Assembly: GCA_963800395.1 (NCBI GenBank)
Contig: CAWDBD010000001.1
Coordinates: forward strand, 106,663-170,662
From: DASSBG01 sp963800395
GTDB lineage: Bacteria; Pseudomonadota; Gammaproteobacteria; Xanthomonadales; Rhodanobacteraceae
Length of the DNA stretch: 64,000 nucleotides
Direction of reading: 5' to 3'
A program made the position numbers and the translations under genes. How positions within the stretch are numbered: position 1 is the stretch's first letter; each line of letters starts with the position of its first letter. The notes beneath the pieces are model-generated. The model worked only from the letters and a program-made list of their open reading frames with translations. It was not told the origin of the DNA and searched no databases. Positions 63,405-64,000 of this stretch are shown here, in pieces.

Positions 63405-64000
63405 ATGCAAGCAGCAAGAAGCTCACCAACGTCTCCGACATCCGACGCTTTTTCCACCGCAACGAGCGGCCGATCTACTTCATCAGCGCCACCAACTTCA
63501 ACCTGCTGGGCATGGACCGTTGGATCAACCGCTTCAGGTACATCAGCTACATCGACTGCTTCGACGGGCGCCACCCGAACGTGTTCTGCCGCCCGAGGGG
63601 CCGCACGCCGAGTTCCAATCGATCGAGGACATCAACAACTACCTGCTGCAGCACAAGGACGTGGTTGACATGATCGAGCGCCGCGGCGGCAAGCCGGCTG
63701 GTGTTCCTGATGTTCGATGAGCGCACCGAGGAGCTGGCCAAGGAACTGGGCGCTGGAGATCTGGTTCCCCCAGGCCAAGCTGCGACGGCGTGGACAACAA
63801 GATCGAGACCGTCGCATCGGCGACAAGGCTGGCGTGCCCACGGTGCCGAATACGCTGGAGAAGGTGGCGACTACAAGCAGCCTGACGAAAATCGGCGAGA
63901 AGGCCGGGCTGGGCCACGACCTGGTGATCCAGTCGGCCTACGGCGACTCGGGCCACACCACGTTTTTCATCAAGCCGAGGCCGACTTCCGCAAGCACGAG
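63405..64000 (+). CDS. ATP-grasp family protein, N-terminal part, frame breaks
   Basis: The gene is cut by the window end. Readable pieces are KKLTNVSDIRRFFHRNERPI, FISATNFNLLGMDRWINRFR, YISYIDCFDGRHPNVF, EFQSIEDINNYLLQHKDVVD, DNKIETV, KAGVPTVPNT and IQSAYGDSGHTTFFIK. The order suits an ATP-grasp carboxylate-amine ligase related to biotin carboxylase-like proteins. AAGGAG at 63392-63397 favours the ATG at 63405, needing one indel soon after; ATG 63398 is in the open frame but abuts the ribosome-binding site. It is probably co-transcribed with the decarboxylase. The product is unknown. Confidence 0.7.

Overview
This is a high-GC bacterial chromosome segment that fits a gammaproteobacterium of the order Lysobacterales (Xanthomonadales). 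The evidence is gene order: a nuo operon followed by initiator tRNA-rimP-nusA-infB-rbfA-truB-rpsO-pnp, then mtnA-gyrA, pyrG-kdsA-eno-ftsB-ispD-ispF-truD, and the pbpC/yfhM pair. The dense intergenic repeats also fit. No rRNA, CRISPR array, phage or transposase gene was recognised.

Layout. 1-11.9 kb holds the end of nuoE and nuoF-nuoN, the proton-pumping NADH dehydrogenase. 12.5-21.9 kb holds initiator tRNA-Met and the rimP-pnp transcription/translation operon, closed by a clear terminator. 22-24 kb encodes a two-subunit class III polyhydroxyalkanoate synthase (phaE-phaC). 24.8-29 kb has mtnA, a GtrA-like membrane protein and gyrA. 29.2-30.7 kb has a small heat-shock protein behind a near-consensus heat-shock promoter, then a CbpA-type J-protein. 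On the minus strand follow pilH and acuI. 32.8-39.6 kb is the pyrG-kdsA-eno-ftsB-ispD-ispF-truD block. 39.9-50.2 kb (minus strand) carries a sirtuin, pbpC, an alpha-2-macroglobulin lipoprotein and a cation/proton antiporter. 51.5-53.8 kb is ligA. 54.2-56.5 kb is ahpC-ahpF with an OxyR-like site. 57.1-64 kb has an NRDE-family protein and then gabT, a nitrilase-fold hydrolase, an AdiA-like PLP decarboxylase and an ATP-grasp protein cut by the window end.

The gaps are filled with several repeat families: 7-bp GGGACTC arrays in inverted pairs, long elements made of serial small hairpins, REP-like palindromes (one family shows a core inverted relative to its arms), and a 290-bp tandem array. Some heptamer arrays run into coding sequence and supply the last residues of RbfA and the first residues of TruB.

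Sequence quality matters here. Single-base frame breaks interrupt rimP (inferred), mtnA and the alpha-2-macroglobulin gene. From about 58.96 kb to the end, frame breaks occur roughly every 100-300 bases while the protein sequence stays recognisable on both sides. That looks more like uncorrected indels near a contig end than gene decay, so coordinates of the last four genes are approximate.
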